Shown here piece after piece: positions 16,659 to 24,727 of a stretch of DNA of 64,000 nt. The DNA lies in IMG/VR virus record IMGVR_UViG_3300045972_000138, positions 62,001 through 126,000 of that record. The stretch is one strand, 5' to 3'. The notes beneath the pieces are model-generated. The model saw only the letters and a list, made by a program, of their open reading frames with translations. It was not told where the DNA came from and ran no database searches. The stretch's first letter is position 1. Each line of letters starts with the position of its first letter. Source of the stretch: a virus. The translations under genes were made by a program, and so were the position numbers.

Positions 16659-16982
16659 ATGCTTAATCTTGTTGACGATATAGAAAAAATTAAAATAATC
16701 GATAAGGCACTAAATGCGCTGACTGTTGATGATGTCAAAGATATGTTTGGCTCGGACATTATCGTCGACAAGCTCAAAGGAGTACAGGATAGAAAAGGTC
16801 CTGTACTCCAGATAGTGGAAGAAATGCAACGAATGGCAAACGAAGAAATGATGCTTCGTACAGAATGTCAAATGTTAAAAGCTGATATTCAGATACTTGT
16901 ACGTTGCCTTAACAAGGGGTTGGGAGACCCATCTATATCTGGCGACTTTAGTAGCCTAAAACAGCGGCATGGCATTTACTAA
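16659..16982 (+). CDS. Hypothetical protein, 107 aa
   Basis: Helical protein of Asp/Lys/Glu-rich composition with a long central helix (VLQIVEEMQRMANEEMMLRTECQMLKADIQILVRCL split by few turns) that could form a coiled coil. It starts 1 nt after thyX, and the SD lies in the thyX 3' codons (LGA-stop pattern). No recognised family. Confidence 0.65.
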   Translation: MLNLVDDIEKIKIIDKALNALTVDDVKDMFGSDIIVDKLKGVQDRKGPVLQIVEEMQRMANEEMMLRTECQMLKADIQILVRCLNKGLGDPSISGDFSSLKQRHGIY

Positions 16983-16984
16983 AT

Positions 16985-17016
16985 GCTAAATACTACTGTT
17001 ACACAATGGTAACAAA
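16985..17016 (+). promoter_or_regulatory. Late octamer plus 5' hairpin before folE
   Basis: GCTAAATA (16985-16992) would start transcription near 16998. The first bases then fold into a GTTAC/GTAAC hairpin (TGTTAC ACAATG GTAACA). The ACACAATGG loop recalls leaders at 59125 and 62975. Confidence 0.45.
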
Positions 17017-17051
17017 AATCAAAAACAAACCATCACAAAGGAAGGTTATCT

Positions 17052-17729
17052 ATGTCATATAATAAGACAAAATGCGACCCAGAATTGGGCAAACAAGTAC
17101 ACAAACATTTATTAGAAATGGGTGTTGAGACTCCAGTATACGAAAGCGGACAAGACCGTAAAGATAAAATCGATGTTATCGAAAAACACTTTGCAGTCAT
17201 TATGGAAACACTTGGATTAGATTTAACAGACGATAGCTTAATGGATACACCAAGACGTGTAGCTAAGATGTATGTCAATGAAATCTTCTGGGGGTTGGAC
17301 TACGAAGCATTTCCAAAATGCACAACAGTAGACAATAAAATGAAATACGACGAAATGGTCGTCGAGAGAGGTGTAAATGTACAATCTAACTGCGAACATC
17401 ACTTTGTTGTCATTGATGGTGTTGCAACGGTCGGTTATATTCCTAAGCAAAAGGTATTGGGCCTTAGTAAGATTAATCGCATCGTAGAATACTTTAGTAA
17501 GCGACCACAAATCCAAGAACGCCTTACAGAACAAATTTATCACGCATTACAATTTATTCTGGAAACAGATAATATTGGTGTTGTTATTCACGCACAGCAT
17601 TACTGTGTTAAGTCGCGTGGTGTTGAAGATACAGGTTCTAATACGGTAACAAGTAAGTTAGGTGGAGTATTTAAAATTGATCCTAATGTTAGAACGGAGT
17701 TTATGCGACTAGTATCTGTGAGTGCATAA
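17052..17729 (+). CDS. folE: GTP cyclohydrolase I
   Basis: Opens GTP to 7,8-dihydroneopterin triphosphate, the first step of both folate and 7-deazaguanine synthesis. 225 aa. The zinc ligands are in place: C114 and H117 (NCEHHF) and C185 (HYCVKSRG); the pattern TVGYIPKQKVLGLSKINRIVEYFSKRPQIQERLT, split over residues ~127-159, is diagnostic. With the QueD-like gene downstream it may feed preQ0-type base modification; with ThyX it may feed folate. The gap to the next gene is zero (stop/start overlap TAATG). Confidence 0.94.
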   Translation: MSYNKTKCDPELGKQVHKHLLEMGVETPVYESGQDRKDKIDVIEKHFAVIMETLGLDLTDDSLMDTPRRVAKMYVNEIFWGLDYEAFPKCTTVDNKMKYDEMVVERGVNVQSNCEHHFVVIDGVATVGYIPKQKVLGLSKINRIVEYFSKRPQIQERLTEQIYHALQFILETDNIGVVIHAQHYCVKSRGVEDTGSNTVTSKLGGVFKIDPNVRTEFMRLVSVSA

Positions 17730-18025
17730 TGAGTCAATCAGGATTAACACCATACCAAGACGAATTGCTAGAAATATTAGCAGAAGAATGTGCAGAAGTT
17801 GTGCAAGAAAAATCTAAGATATTTAGATTTGGTTGCGACCAAGAAAGTTGGCACATTAGAGGAAAATCACACGCCGAATGCCTAGAACAGGAACTCGGTG
17901 ATGTCCTCGCAATGATAGACTTATTGTTGTATAGTGGCATAGGTATATCACATGCTGGCTTAGAAGCAGCAAAGGCAAAAAAGACAGAAAAAGTCCTTAA
18001 TTGGATGACACATAAAAAGGATTAA
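17729..18025 (+). CDS. MazG-like nucleotide pyrophosphohydrolase
   Basis: 98 aa. The all-helical MazG/dUTPase-type metal-binding pattern is visible: EECAEVVQEKSKI (E-x-x-E) and ELGDVLAMIDLL (E-x-x-D). These enzymes hydrolyse NTPs or alarmone-like nucleotides to monophosphates. A second, distinct MazG-like gene is at 36870. It overlaps folE by 1 nt. Confidence 0.8.
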   Translation: MSQSGLTPYQDELLEILAEECAEVVQEKSKIFRFGCDQESWHIRGKSHAECLEQELGDVLAMIDLLLYSGIGISHAGLEAAKAKKTEKVLNWMTHKKD

Positions 18026-18026
18026 T

Positions 18027-18524
18027 ATGACACCAGTATCTTATAAATTTACAAGCACAAAAGAGTACATTGACGCATTTCCATGTGCTTACAGACAATG
18101 GCGCAGCGATTCGCATTGTAACCTAATTCACGGTTATTCATTTAGTATGAAGTTTTATTTTGGTACAAATGATTTGGATGTACGTAATTGGGCGGCAGAT
18201 TACGGCGGACTTAAAGAATTGAAGAAGATTTTAGAATCGCAGTTTGATCATTCGTTAATTGTGGCGCAAGATGATCCTGAAATGGAAACGTTCAACTTGC
18301 TAAGTGAAAAGGGCATGGCAAAGATTGTTGTCCTGCCGCGCTTAGGTTGCGAATCACTTGCTGATATGCTATACAAGTATGTTAACGGTGTTTATATTCC
18401 AGAAATGTGGGGCAAAGGCGAAGCAGAGCGTCTGTGGTGCTACAAGGTTGAAGTTCGCGAAACACAAGCAAATATGGCGTATCGTGAAGGTCACCGTGAA
18501 TGGAATGAAGATTTGCTTGCATAA
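18027..18524 (+). CDS. queD: QueD/PTPS-like protein with altered zinc site
   Basis: 165 aa of the 6-pyruvoyl/6-carboxy-tetrahydropterin synthase family: catalytic-type C31, H35 in HCNLIHGYS, DYGGLKELKK (57-67) and FDHSLI (D73, H74). In E. coli QueD three His (AAH, HGH) bind zinc; here the first position is Tyr (CAYRQW, Y22) and the third is Tyr (HGY, Y37), so the metal site is remodelled; H30 may substitute. It sits in an operon with folE, whose product yields its substrate. No QueE/QueC is seen in the window. It could be a real synthase of a divergent phage class or a repurposed fold. Confidence 0.78.
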   Translation: MTPVSYKFTSTKEYIDAFPCAYRQWRSDSHCNLIHGYSFSMKFYFGTNDLDVRNWAADYGGLKELKKILESQFDHSLIVAQDDPEMETFNLLSEKGMAKIVVLPRLGCESLADMLYKYVNGVYIPEMWGKGEAERLWCYKVEVRETQANMAYREGHREWNEDLLA

Positions 18525-18697
18525 TGGAACTTGATAATGTCTTAATGGAAAAAGTTCTTACTCCTAGCAAAGAAGAGCAAACTTTCCTTACTTTACAAGG
18601 CAAGTGCCCACACAATGGCGGTTGGCGCCATTTGGGGCACGGTCATAATGATGACTGTTACGAATGTATATTATGCAGAGAAACAAAGTGGTGGTAA
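18524..18697 (+). CDS. Small zinc-ribbon-like protein, 57 aa
   Basis: ATG at 18524 overlaps the QueD-like stop by one base, as in the other genes of the operon. The peptide contains CPHNGGWRHLGHGHNDDCYECILC, with spaced Cys/His (C28, H30, C45, C48, C51) that look like a zinc ribbon or treble clef, and ends KWW. No known family. The overlap of gene ends and the good continuity with the next gene (1 nt gap) support it. Confidence 0.6.
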   Translation: MELDNVLMEKVLTPSKEEQTFLTLQGKCPHNGGWRHLGHGHNDDCYECILCRETKWW

Positions 18698-18698
18698 T

Positions 18699-18992
18699 AT
18701 GGCAAAACATATGACGGAAAAAGACTGGGCTGCAATTCGACTTAAACATTCAAAAATGACTAAAGAAGAGGCAAAGGCATTTTTGCGCGAAGTAATGGGG
18801 CCTCCTACTAAGGAATTAGAAGGCCAAGATAAGAAAGAGGCAATGCTTATATTATCTTTCTTAGAACCATTCGAGGAGTCGAATAATCAGCATTCTTGGA
18901 CAAGCTCTTATATGGTGGGTGAAACTCGGTATGATGTTACTTCCTGGCCAGGGAGCAATGATCCTACTATAGCTGAATATTTGCCGGAATAA
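18699..18992 (+). CDS. Hypothetical protein, 97 aa
   Basis: ATG at 18699 is preferred, one base after the preceding zinc-ribbon gene; a longer reading frame upstream would overlap that gene entirely. Starts MAKHMTEKDWAAIRLKHSKMTKEEAKAF. A helical N-terminal half and an aromatic C-terminal tail (YDVTSWPGSNDPTIAEYLPE). No recognised domain. Confidence 0.65.
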   Translation: MAKHMTEKDWAAIRLKHSKMTKEEAKAFLREVMGPPTKELEGQDKKEAMLILSFLEPFEESNNQHSWTSSYMVGETRYDVTSWPGSNDPTIAEYLPE

Positions 18993-18997
18993 AACAC

Positions 18998-19005
18998 GAT
19001 AAATA
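18998..19005 (+). promoter_or_regulatory. Late octamer abutting the start codon (leaderless geometry)
   Basis: GATAAATA ends 4 nt before the ATG at 19010. With T4 geometry (-13 to -6) transcription would begin at the ATG itself. There is no SD before this ATG. Confidence 0.55.
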
Positions 19006-19009
19006 CTAT

Positions 19010-20665
19010 ATGACATTTGCACTATTAACCCTATTGGCATCTCTGGGTGTTGCCGCTGTAACAGAATGGTTTTCTGTTGTTGGTATTATGACTATTTATG
19101 CAGGAGCAGCATATAACTCTGCCCTTATTATGGGTCTTGTATTGGGAGGAGCCAAACTAGTTGTAATTAGTTGGCTATATCGTAACTGGAAATACGCCGG
19201 GTGGACATTAAGATTGCCGCTTATATATTTTACGGTAGCATTAATGACGGCATCGAGTATAGGCGTATACGGATTCTTAACAAAGGCTCACTTAGAACAA
19301 GGTGCAGCAACAGTCGATAACAGTGCTAAGGTAGAAAGACTAGACCAGCAAATTGCTAGAGAAAAGTCTGTTATTGCAGATAATGAAAAGGTAATGGGTC
19401 AACTTGATACAGCTATTAATTCGTATTTAGGTAATGACAAAACAGATAGAGCACTTTCTGTACGTAAAGCACAGGCACCACAACGTAAACAACTTAAAGA
19501 CGAAATAGCGATAGCACAGAAAGCAATCGACGGATTTAGTGATGATAGATTAAAGTTAACATCCGAAGTTAGGGCTATGCAACTCGAAGTTGGACCAATA
19601 AAGTATATAGCCGATCTATTCTACGGGGATGATGTTAACGCAACAACGAAAGTCGAATCAGCGGTTAGGATATTCACGTTACTTATTGTGTCGACATTAG
19701 ATCCACTTGCTGTTATACTGTTAATAGCGGCTAATCATACCTTATTGAGAATTCAGAATGAGAAAAAGCAGAAAGCCGAAGAGAAGGTCGCCGATGGATA
19801 TATTGGAGTATCATCACCCGAAGTTAACGAGGAAGTTGTTGAGGCGGTGGCACAGCCCGGCGAGGTTATCGTTGATACGATCAATATCAAAGAAGATGCT
19901 CCCGACGAAAGCAGGGATGCAAGCAAGGGTAATGTCGTTGTTCAATTCACTAGCGACAGCACCAAGATGGATGAAGAGATACCTGAAGAGGAAATTATTT
20001 CATACGATATCATAGCAAATATAAAACCATCTGACTGGGATTTTAAGGACGAAATACCAGAAGTTCCTAAAGAAGTATTTGAGCCATCAAAATTAGAAGA
20101 ATTACTAACAGCGAAACTTAATTTAGATGAAATAGTAGCAGATTCGACATTACCGGAAATTACAATAAATGAGGAAGAAAGTATCTTTGTGGAAGAAGTC
20201 GTTGACGAGGAGTTCCCCGTCGTCGATACTGAGATTGTACAGGGAGTGGTTGACAACGTGCCACCCGAAGTCGAAGAGAATAGCACCTCCACCGAAGCCG
20301 TTACCGTACAAGAGGTACAAGAGGTTTTTCTAAAGAAACAACCTTGGGCTAATCAACCGGGTGTCTTAAATGAATTTATCGGAAATAGCGCACACTTTAT
20401 ACCACAGGCATTAGATGAAAAAGCGAAAAAAGCAGGATTGGCAAGCGGGCCCGAGAGAACCGAAAACGTTACACAAGGTTCCGAGATTGGGATCGCTGAT
20501 ACGCAAGAGACTACGGAAGAAATTGAAGCGGTGGAAGAAAGCGGACAGGACAGCATTCAAGAAGAAAATGGAACGGAACACGATTCTAAAGAAGAGACTA
20601 CGGCAGCAAGTAATGATAAATACCCAAAAGCCCTAAGCTGGTTAACCGAATTTAAAGGAATCTAA
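19010..20665 (+). CDS. Membrane protein with coiled coil and long acidic tail
   Basis: 551 aa. Hydrophobic segments at about 1-17, 24-54 and 67-87, then a charged helical stretch (90-200, [18 protein letters not shown] and similar) likely to be an extramembrane coiled coil, then another membrane segment around 222-246 ([20 protein letters not shown]). The remaining ~300 residues are very acidic (many Glu/Asp, few aromatics) and probably disordered. Proteins of this build are frequent in T4-like marine phages and are annotated only as coil-containing. The ATG has no SD and sits directly behind a late octamer. Its function is unknown. Confidence 0.7.
   Translation: MTFALLTLLASLGVAAVTEWFSVVGIMTIYAGAAYNSALIMGLVLGGAKLVVISWLYRNWKYAGWTLRLPLIYFTVALMTASSIGVYGFLTKAHLEQGAATVDNSAKVERLDQQIAREKSVIADNEKVMGQLDTAINSYLGNDKTDRALSVRKAQAPQRKQLKDEIAIAQKAIDGFSDDRLKLTSEVRAMQLEVGPIKYIADLFYGDDVNATTKVESAVRIFTLLIVSTLDPLAVILLIAANHTLLRIQNEKKQKAEEKVADGYIGVSSPEVNEEVVEAVAQPGEVIVDTINIKEDAPDESRDASKGNVVVQFTSDSTKMDEEIPEEEIISYDIIANIKPSDWDFKDEIPEVPKEVFEPSKLEELLTAKLNLDEIVADSTLPEITINEEESIFVEEVVDEEFPVVDTEIVQGVVDNVPPEVEENSTSTEAVTVQEVQEVFLKKQPWANQPGVLNEFIGNSAHFIPQALDEKAKKAGLASGPERTENVTQGSEIGIADTQETTEEIEAVEESGQDSIQEENGTEHDSKEETTAASNDKYPKALSWLTEFKGI
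20615..20622 (+). promoter_or_regulatory. Possible late octamer upstream of clpX
   Basis: GATAAATA within the 3' end of the membrane-protein gene, 44 nt before the clpX ATG. The position would suit a late promoter for clpX, but the octamer also occurs by chance in coding DNA here. Confidence 0.3.
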
Positions 20666-20666
20666 T

Positions 20667-21890
20667 ATGGATAATAACATTAAGTGTTCGTTTTGTGCTA
20701 AAGATCGTAATCAGGTAGAAAATATGATCGAAGGTCCTGAACAGGACAATAGGTTGTTATACATATGCAATGAATGCGTAGATTTTAGTTTTAATGTATT
20801 ACACGAAGATGATAACAAGGTAATCCCGCTTAAGAAAAAGAAAGAAAAGATTCTTTTCCCAGAGCAAATTAAGGCTCACTTAGACGAATACGTTATTGAA
20901 CAGAATGATGCTAAGATTGCGCTGTCTGTTGCAATCTACAATCACTATAAGCGCATTCATCACAAATCAAAAGATGTTGAAATCGAAAAGTCTAATGTCT
21001 TAATGATAGGCCCTAGTGGATCCGGTAAAACATTAACTGTAAAAACAATAGCAAAGCTATTTGAATTACCATATATTATTGCAGATGCTACATCGTTGAC
21101 AGAAGCAGGATATGTAGGTGAAGATGCATCAAACCTTATAACTCGTCTTATTGATGCAGCAGAAGGTGATATTGATCGTGCTCAGCAAGGAATTGTGTTC
21201 ATCGACGAAATAGATAAGAAGAGTAAGAAGGGTGAATCATCGACCGTCTCACGCGATGTGTCTGGCGAAGGTGTACAGCAAGCATTGTTAAAATTAATCG
21301 AAGGTACAATTGTTAAGATACCAGATGAATATGGCGACGACGATGTTAGCTTTGACACAAAGGATGTATTGTTTATTGTAAGCGGTGCATTTGTTGGATT
21401 AGATGATTTAATTAGAAAGAACCGTGCAAAAACAAGCATAGGCATTGGTGCATCATTATCTACAACAAAGACTACATTCTCTGATACAATTAAATTGGTT
21501 GAGCCAGAAGATTTTGTAAGGTACGGATTAATTCCCGAATTTGTAGGCCGTTGCCCTATAACTGTTGTGTTCAACGATTTAGATGTTAACACAATGGTTC
21601 GTGTATTAAAAGAACCAAAAAACAGTATCGTTAGCCAGTTTAAAGCGTTATTTAAGTATGAAGGTGTTGTTTTAGAGTTTGATGATAAATACCTACAGAA
21701 TGTTGCAGAAACGTGTATTAAACAAAAAGTAGGTGCAAGAGGATTGCGTGCTACAATGGAGAAGAATCTTCAAGCTGTACAATATACATTACCGCGATTG
21801 GCTAAAGAAGGAGTAACCAAGATCATAATCGATGCCCTTGGTGCAGCTAAGTATATTTACAAACCTAAAAGAAAGAAGGCAAATGAATGA
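20667..21890 (+). CDS. clpX: ATP-dependent protease ATPase subunit ClpX
   Basis: 407 aa, close to the length of bacterial ClpX. N-terminal zinc-binding domain with C7-x2-C10 and C34-x2-C37; Walker A GPSGSGKT (115-122), pore loop GYVGED (149-153 region), Walker B IVFIDEID (176-183), sensor and [12 protein letters not shown]-terminus. The ClpP-docking IGF loop of E. coli reads IGI here (I258-G-I260), so docking to ClpP is probably kept but altered, perhaps to fit the phage-encoded ClpP at 33389. It unfolds tagged proteins for ClpP. Its last four bases overlap bS21 (ATGA). Confidence 0.95.
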   Translation: MDNNIKCSFCAKDRNQVENMIEGPEQDNRLLYICNECVDFSFNVLHEDDNKVIPLKKKKEKILFPEQIKAHLDEYVIEQNDAKIALSVAIYNHYKRIHHKSKDVEIEKSNVLMIGPSGSGKTLTVKTIAKLFELPYIIADATSLTEAGYVGEDASNLITRLIDAAEGDIDRAQQGIVFIDEIDKKSKKGESSTVSRDVSGEGVQQALLKLIEGTIVKIPDEYGDDDVSFDTKDVLFIVSGAFVGLDDLIRKNRAKTSIGIGASLSTTKTTFSDTIKLVEPEDFVRYGLIPEFVGRCPITVVFNDLDVNTMVRVLKEPKNSIVSQFKALFKYEGVVLEFDDKYLQNVAETCIKQKVGARGLRATMEKNLQAVQYTLPRLAKEGVTKIIIDALGAAKYIYKPKRKKANE

Positions 21891-22147
21891 GTAATCGTTT
21901 TAGAGATTCTAGAAAAACTAGAGGATTAACAGTAGAAGTACGTAATGACGACTTTGGTCGCGCACTACGTACATTTAGCAAGAAGATCCAAGACTTGGGT
22001 ACAATGCAAGAAGTTAAAGAACGAATGGGTTACGAAAAGCCTGCTGTAGCAAAACAACGCCTAAAGAAACAAGCCCGCAAACGCTGGGAAAGAAAAGTCG
22101 AAGAGATGATCTCTTTAGGCATGTGGCACAAAGACCACAAATACTAA
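21887..22147 (+). CDS. rpsU: Ribosomal protein bS21 homologue
   Basis: 86 aa, a little longer than E. coli bS21 (71). Core motifs include [40 protein letters not shown] and an Arg/Lys-rich end ([13 protein letters not shown]). bS21 sits near the anti-Shine-Dalgarno end of 16S rRNA and acts in initiation. Phage copies are known from pelagiphages and huge phages and are thought to replace the host protein and favour phage mRNAs. It overlaps clpX by 4 nt and converges with the minus-strand EAL gene after 3 nt. This phage also carries IF-1 (47149). Confidence 0.9.
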   Translation: MSNRFRDSRKTRGLTVEVRNDDFGRALRTFSKKIQDLGTMQEVKERMGYEKPAVAKQRLKKQARKRWERKVEEMISLGMWHKDHKY

Positions 22148-22150
22148 TCT

Positions 22151-23731
22151 TTATTTCTTGTTCTGGGCAATAAATGTAATTAATGTGCTCATTGGTAATG
22201 ATTTAGAATATAACCATCCCTGAGCATATCTTACCTTGTGTGCCTTCAAGTATTCTGCCTGCAACCCTATTTCAACACCTTCAGCAATAAGAGCTAAATC
22301 TAAGGATTTAGCAATACCAATGATGTGGGTGATAACCTTGCTTGTAGCCGAGTCTGTACCAATTGAGTTAACGAATGATTTATCGATTTTTAAATAGTCG
22401 AGGTCAAAGTTTCCAAGATAGGACAAACTAGAATATCCTGTACCGAAGTCATCAATAGCAATTGTGCTACCACTTAGTCTTATATCCTTAAGATATTCAT
22501 TGACAACAATAGAATTAAGTAACTCGCGTTCAGTTGCTTCAATTATAAAATTATTTACATGTACGCCAAGTTTATCTGCAAGATTTCTTATCTTATCTGA
22601 TAATCTTGCAGATAAAATATCTGCAGAAGAAACATTGATAGCTATGTGAAAATCTGGATGATATTTAAATAACATTGGTGCGTCTGCTTCCACTAATTCA
22701 AAAACACGATCTGTTACCTTAGTGATTAATCCGGTTCTCTCTGCTTCCTCGATGAAAATATCAGGAGGTATAAATGTCCCATCTGATGTTCTCCAGCGTA
22801 TTAACGCCTCAGCACCTATGTATTCATGTGTAGTTAGATCTAGCACCGGTTGGTATTCTAAATAAAATTCATTGTTAATAAGTGCTCTTTTAATTCTACT
22901 TTCTAAAGATTTCTGTCTACGTGTATAATAAAATAGCACAGCAGCAAGAGCAACTCCGGTAATCCATCCTAGCGGAAAGAAGTAAGGTAATATTGCTTTT
23001 CTAGATGCAACAAGATATGTCTTAGGAATAGCAGCAACCATTATTGTTTCGAGTTGTTTAGTTTTACGTGTAGAAATTAAATATTCATCATCCTCAAAGT
23101 TATATGTGTCGCCTTGGTGCCTAAATGCCCATAATAACTTAGGATGATTCTTTTCTGATCTATATATGTTTATATCTGATGAAAACGAACCAAGAGCAGT
23201 ATCGCTAGGTATTGTAGAAATATCTACAACCTGATCTGCACTAACAGATATAGCGTATCCGTGTCTCTCTGTTATAATAGATGGTGTTTCTGAAATCTCA
23301 CTTATTACTGCACCTATACGCATTGAATAAGAATCGGTTCTTTTTATAATTGTCGTTTGTATAAGATATCCGTTACCGTGATTTCCTAGTGACGAACAAA
23401 TTAACCTATCATTTATTACATATCCTATTATAATAATCTTTGGATATTTTACTAACACAGATCCCATCTTAGCAATTTTTTCCGGGGAACATGGTGGGCC
23501 ACCTATTTCCTCGACCTCGTTACGAGCACCAGTACTTTGTAGTATATTGTCGTCCAGCCGTTCTTCGAGTATCTTGGTATATTCGGTTGTTTTTTCGTAG
23601 ATTGCTGATCGGGCAGTTTGGTCTGCAAGTTGATATGATGCAAACATGGGCACCACAGATACCAGTGCCATTGCAAGAAATAACTTAGGAGACCCCTTGA
23701 TAAATGCAAGTATTTGAGTAATGTGTTCCAT
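22151..23731 (-). CDS. CSS-motif/EAL cyclic-di-GMP phosphodiesterase, membrane-bound
   Basis: 526 aa. TM1 at ~15-33, then a periplasmic CSS domain with C81 (GGPPCSP) and C112-S-S (RLICSSLG), TM2 at ~249-268, then an EAL domain: E307-A-L, N365 (INVSS), E397 (IEATE), D426-D427 (DDFGTGYSSL), K448 region (YLKIDKSF), E483 (AEGVE), Q503 (AQGWLYS). All metal and c-di-GMP ligands are present, so it should be an active PDE. In E. coli CSS-EAL enzymes (PdeB/C/D) the periplasmic disulfide restrains activity and activates by proteolysis. A minus-strand singleton with a late-like octamer at its ATG and no SD; probably acquired from a bacterium. Expected effect: lowers host c-di-GMP (motility up, biofilm down). 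Confidence 0.93.
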   Translation of the reverse strand: MEHITQILAFIKGSPKLFLAMALVSVVPMFASYQLADQTARSAIYEKTTEYTKILEERLDDNILQSTGARNEVEEIGGPPCSPEKIAKMGSVLVKYPKIIIIGYVINDRLICSSLGNHGNGYLIQTTIIKRTDSYSMRIGAVISEISETPSIITERHGYAISVSADQVVDISTIPSDTALGSFSSDINIYRSEKNHPKLLWAFRHQGDTYNFEDDEYLISTRKTKQLETIMVAAIPKTYLVASRKAILPYFFPLGWITGVALAAVLFYYTRRQKSLESRIKRALINNEFYLEYQPVLDLTTHEYIGAEALIRWRTSDGTFIPPDIFIEEAERTGLITKVTDRVFELVEADAPMLFKYHPDFHIAINVSSADILSARLSDKIRNLADKLGVHVNNFIIEATERELLNSIVVNEYLKDIRLSGSTIAIDDFGTGYSSLSYLGNFDLDYLKIDKSFVNSIGTDSATSKVITHIIGIAKSLDLALIAEGVEIGLQAEYLKAHKVRYAQGWLYSKSLPMSTLITFIAQNKK

Positions 23732-23735
23732 TCTG

Positions 23736-23743
23736 TATTTACC
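23736..23743 (-). promoter_or_regulatory. Late-like octamer abutting the EAL gene start
   Basis: Minus-strand GGTAAATA ending 4 nt before the ATG at 23731, the same geometry as at 19010. It differs from GATAAATA at one base. TATAAT-like sequences also occur ~60-80 nt upstream on this strand, so an ordinary promoter is possible too. Confidence 0.4.
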
Positions 23744-23773
23744 AATAAAGTACTAGTTTTTAAATGGTAGTAT

Positions 23774-23802
23774 TTGCATTGCAATAAATTCTATTATAAA
23801 AT
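23774..23802 (+). promoter_or_regulatory. Weak sigma70-like promoter for hsp20
   Basis: TTGCAT (23774-23779), 17 nt, TAAAAT (23797-23802). A second, stronger candidate is the late octamer further down at 23825. No sigma32-type sequence was seen. Confidence 0.35.
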
Positions 23803-23824
23803 ATTATAATCACTATTTTACAGT

Positions 23825-23882
23825 GATAAATAAAATTGTAAGATGCTCATAGGGAGGTTTTACAACAGTATCCACTGGATAC
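23825..23882 (+). promoter_or_regulatory. Late octamer and leader hairpin of hsp20
   Basis: GATAAATA (23825-23832) gives a predicted start near 23838 and a ~77-nt leader. The leader contains a hairpin GTATCC-ACT-GGATAC (23868-23882) about 20 nt before the SD AAAGGAG. The hairpin does not cover the SD directly. Confidence 0.5.
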
Positions 23883-23914
23883 AAAATTTAGACTTGCTAT
23901 TAAAGGAGTTAATT

Positions 23915-24328
23915 ATGTCTATAAATCAAGAGTTTGATCGTTTATTCAACCACCTCAACCAGGTAGCTGTAGGATTTGGTCCCATTTTCCGTGACTTCCA
24001 ACACACAAGCAGCAACTATCCTCCACACAACATTGTTACTATTTCCGATAACGAGTTCAATCTAGAACTTGCTGTTGCCGGATTTAAGAAAAGTGAAGTT
24101 GTGATCCAGGAAGAAAATGGTATGTTGACCATCAAGGCAGATAAGGACACACAGAATGAATTACAACAATACCAGTACAAAGGTATTGCTAACCGTTCTT
24201 TCTCTAAATCTTTCCGCATTGCCGAATCCTTCGAGATTCAAGGTGCTAATTTAGAAGATGGAATCTTAACAATTAAGTTTGTTAAAAATGTTCCTGTGAC
24301 TAAACCTAAGTTGATTGCAATCAGCTAA
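23915..24328 (+). CDS. hsp20: Hsp20/IbpA-like small heat-shock protein
   Basis: The start is ATG at 23915 (SD AAAGGAG at 23902); an in-frame ATG 72 nt upstream has no SD. 137 aa. The opening FDRLFNHL and SSNYPPHNIV resemble IbpA ('YPPYNI'); the alpha-crystallin domain follows (NEFNLELAVAGFKKSEVVI, GMLTIKADK, YKGIANRSFSKSFRIAESFE, LEDGILTIKF). It holds unfolding proteins. Hsp20 genes are common in T4-like cyanophages. Together with ClpA/S/X/P and DnaJ it makes up a phage protein-quality set. Confidence 0.93.
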   Translation: MSINQEFDRLFNHLNQVAVGFGPIFRDFQHTSSNYPPHNIVTISDNEFNLELAVAGFKKSEVVIQEENGMLTIKADKDTQNELQQYQYKGIANRSFSKSFRIAESFEIQGANLEDGILTIKFVKNVPVTKPKLIAIS

Positions 24329-24337
24329 CAACATAGG

Positions 24338-24366
24338 TTGACCTGCGCCCCGGGAATACGTATAAT
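24338..24366 (+). promoter_or_regulatory. Consensus sigma70-like promoter of clpS
   Basis: TTGACC (24338-24343), 17 nt, TATAAT (24361-24366). clpS therefore has its own early-type promoter. The ATG follows at 24393. Confidence 0.8.
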
Positions 24367-24392
24367 AAGGTATTACCTGGGGTCTAACTATT

Positions 24393-24701
24393 ATGTCACA
24401 AGATATTGAAGTCATTGAAAAAATAGATGAGCAAATCAAGGTGCATATTCCAAATATGTACAAAGTGATTTTGCACAACGATGACACCACGACTGTGGAT
24501 TTTGTAATCCACGTGCTAACACGCATCTTTCACAAGCAAATGGAAGACGCACTGGTGTTGACACAAACAATTCACGAAGAAGGCCAAGGCATTGCAGGCG
24601 GCCCGTATACACGCGAAATAGCAGAAGAAAAAACACTCGAAACAATTGGATCAGCTAGGGCTAACAATTTCCCACTTGTCGCAACGTTCGAAGAAGTATA
24701 A
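24393..24701 (+). CDS. clpS: ClpS-like adaptor of the ClpAP protease
   Basis: 102 aa. The ClpS core can be followed: YKVILHNDDTTTVDFVIHVL (the usual N-D-D turn that forms the N-degron pocket), a helical FHKQMEDALVLTQTIHEEGQGIAGG, and YTREIAEEKT. ClpS delivers N-end-rule substrates to ClpA and blocks other ClpA substrates. A phage ClpA is encoded at 48219 and a phage ClpP at 33389, so a complete phage ClpAPS pathway is possible. Confidence 0.92.
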   Translation: MSQDIEVIEKIDEQIKVHIPNMYKVILHNDDTTTVDFVIHVLTRIFHKQMEDALVLTQTIHEEGQGIAGGPYTREIAEEKTLETIGSARANNFPLVATFEEV

Positions 24702-24704
24702 ATA
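24697..24704 (+). promoter_or_regulatory. Exact T4 late promoter octamer TATAAATA
   Basis: Overlaps the clpS stop codon. The predicted start is near 24710, giving an ~18-nt leader with AAGGATACGAG before the ATG at 24728. Identical to the T4 late consensus. Confidence 0.65.
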
Positions 24705-24727
24705 TCTCGTAAGGATACGAGAAAATA

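Noticed and set aside
21683-21692. GATAAATAC inside clpX as a promoter
   Set aside because: It lies far inside a coding region with no start codon behind it; it shows that the octamer also occurs by chance.
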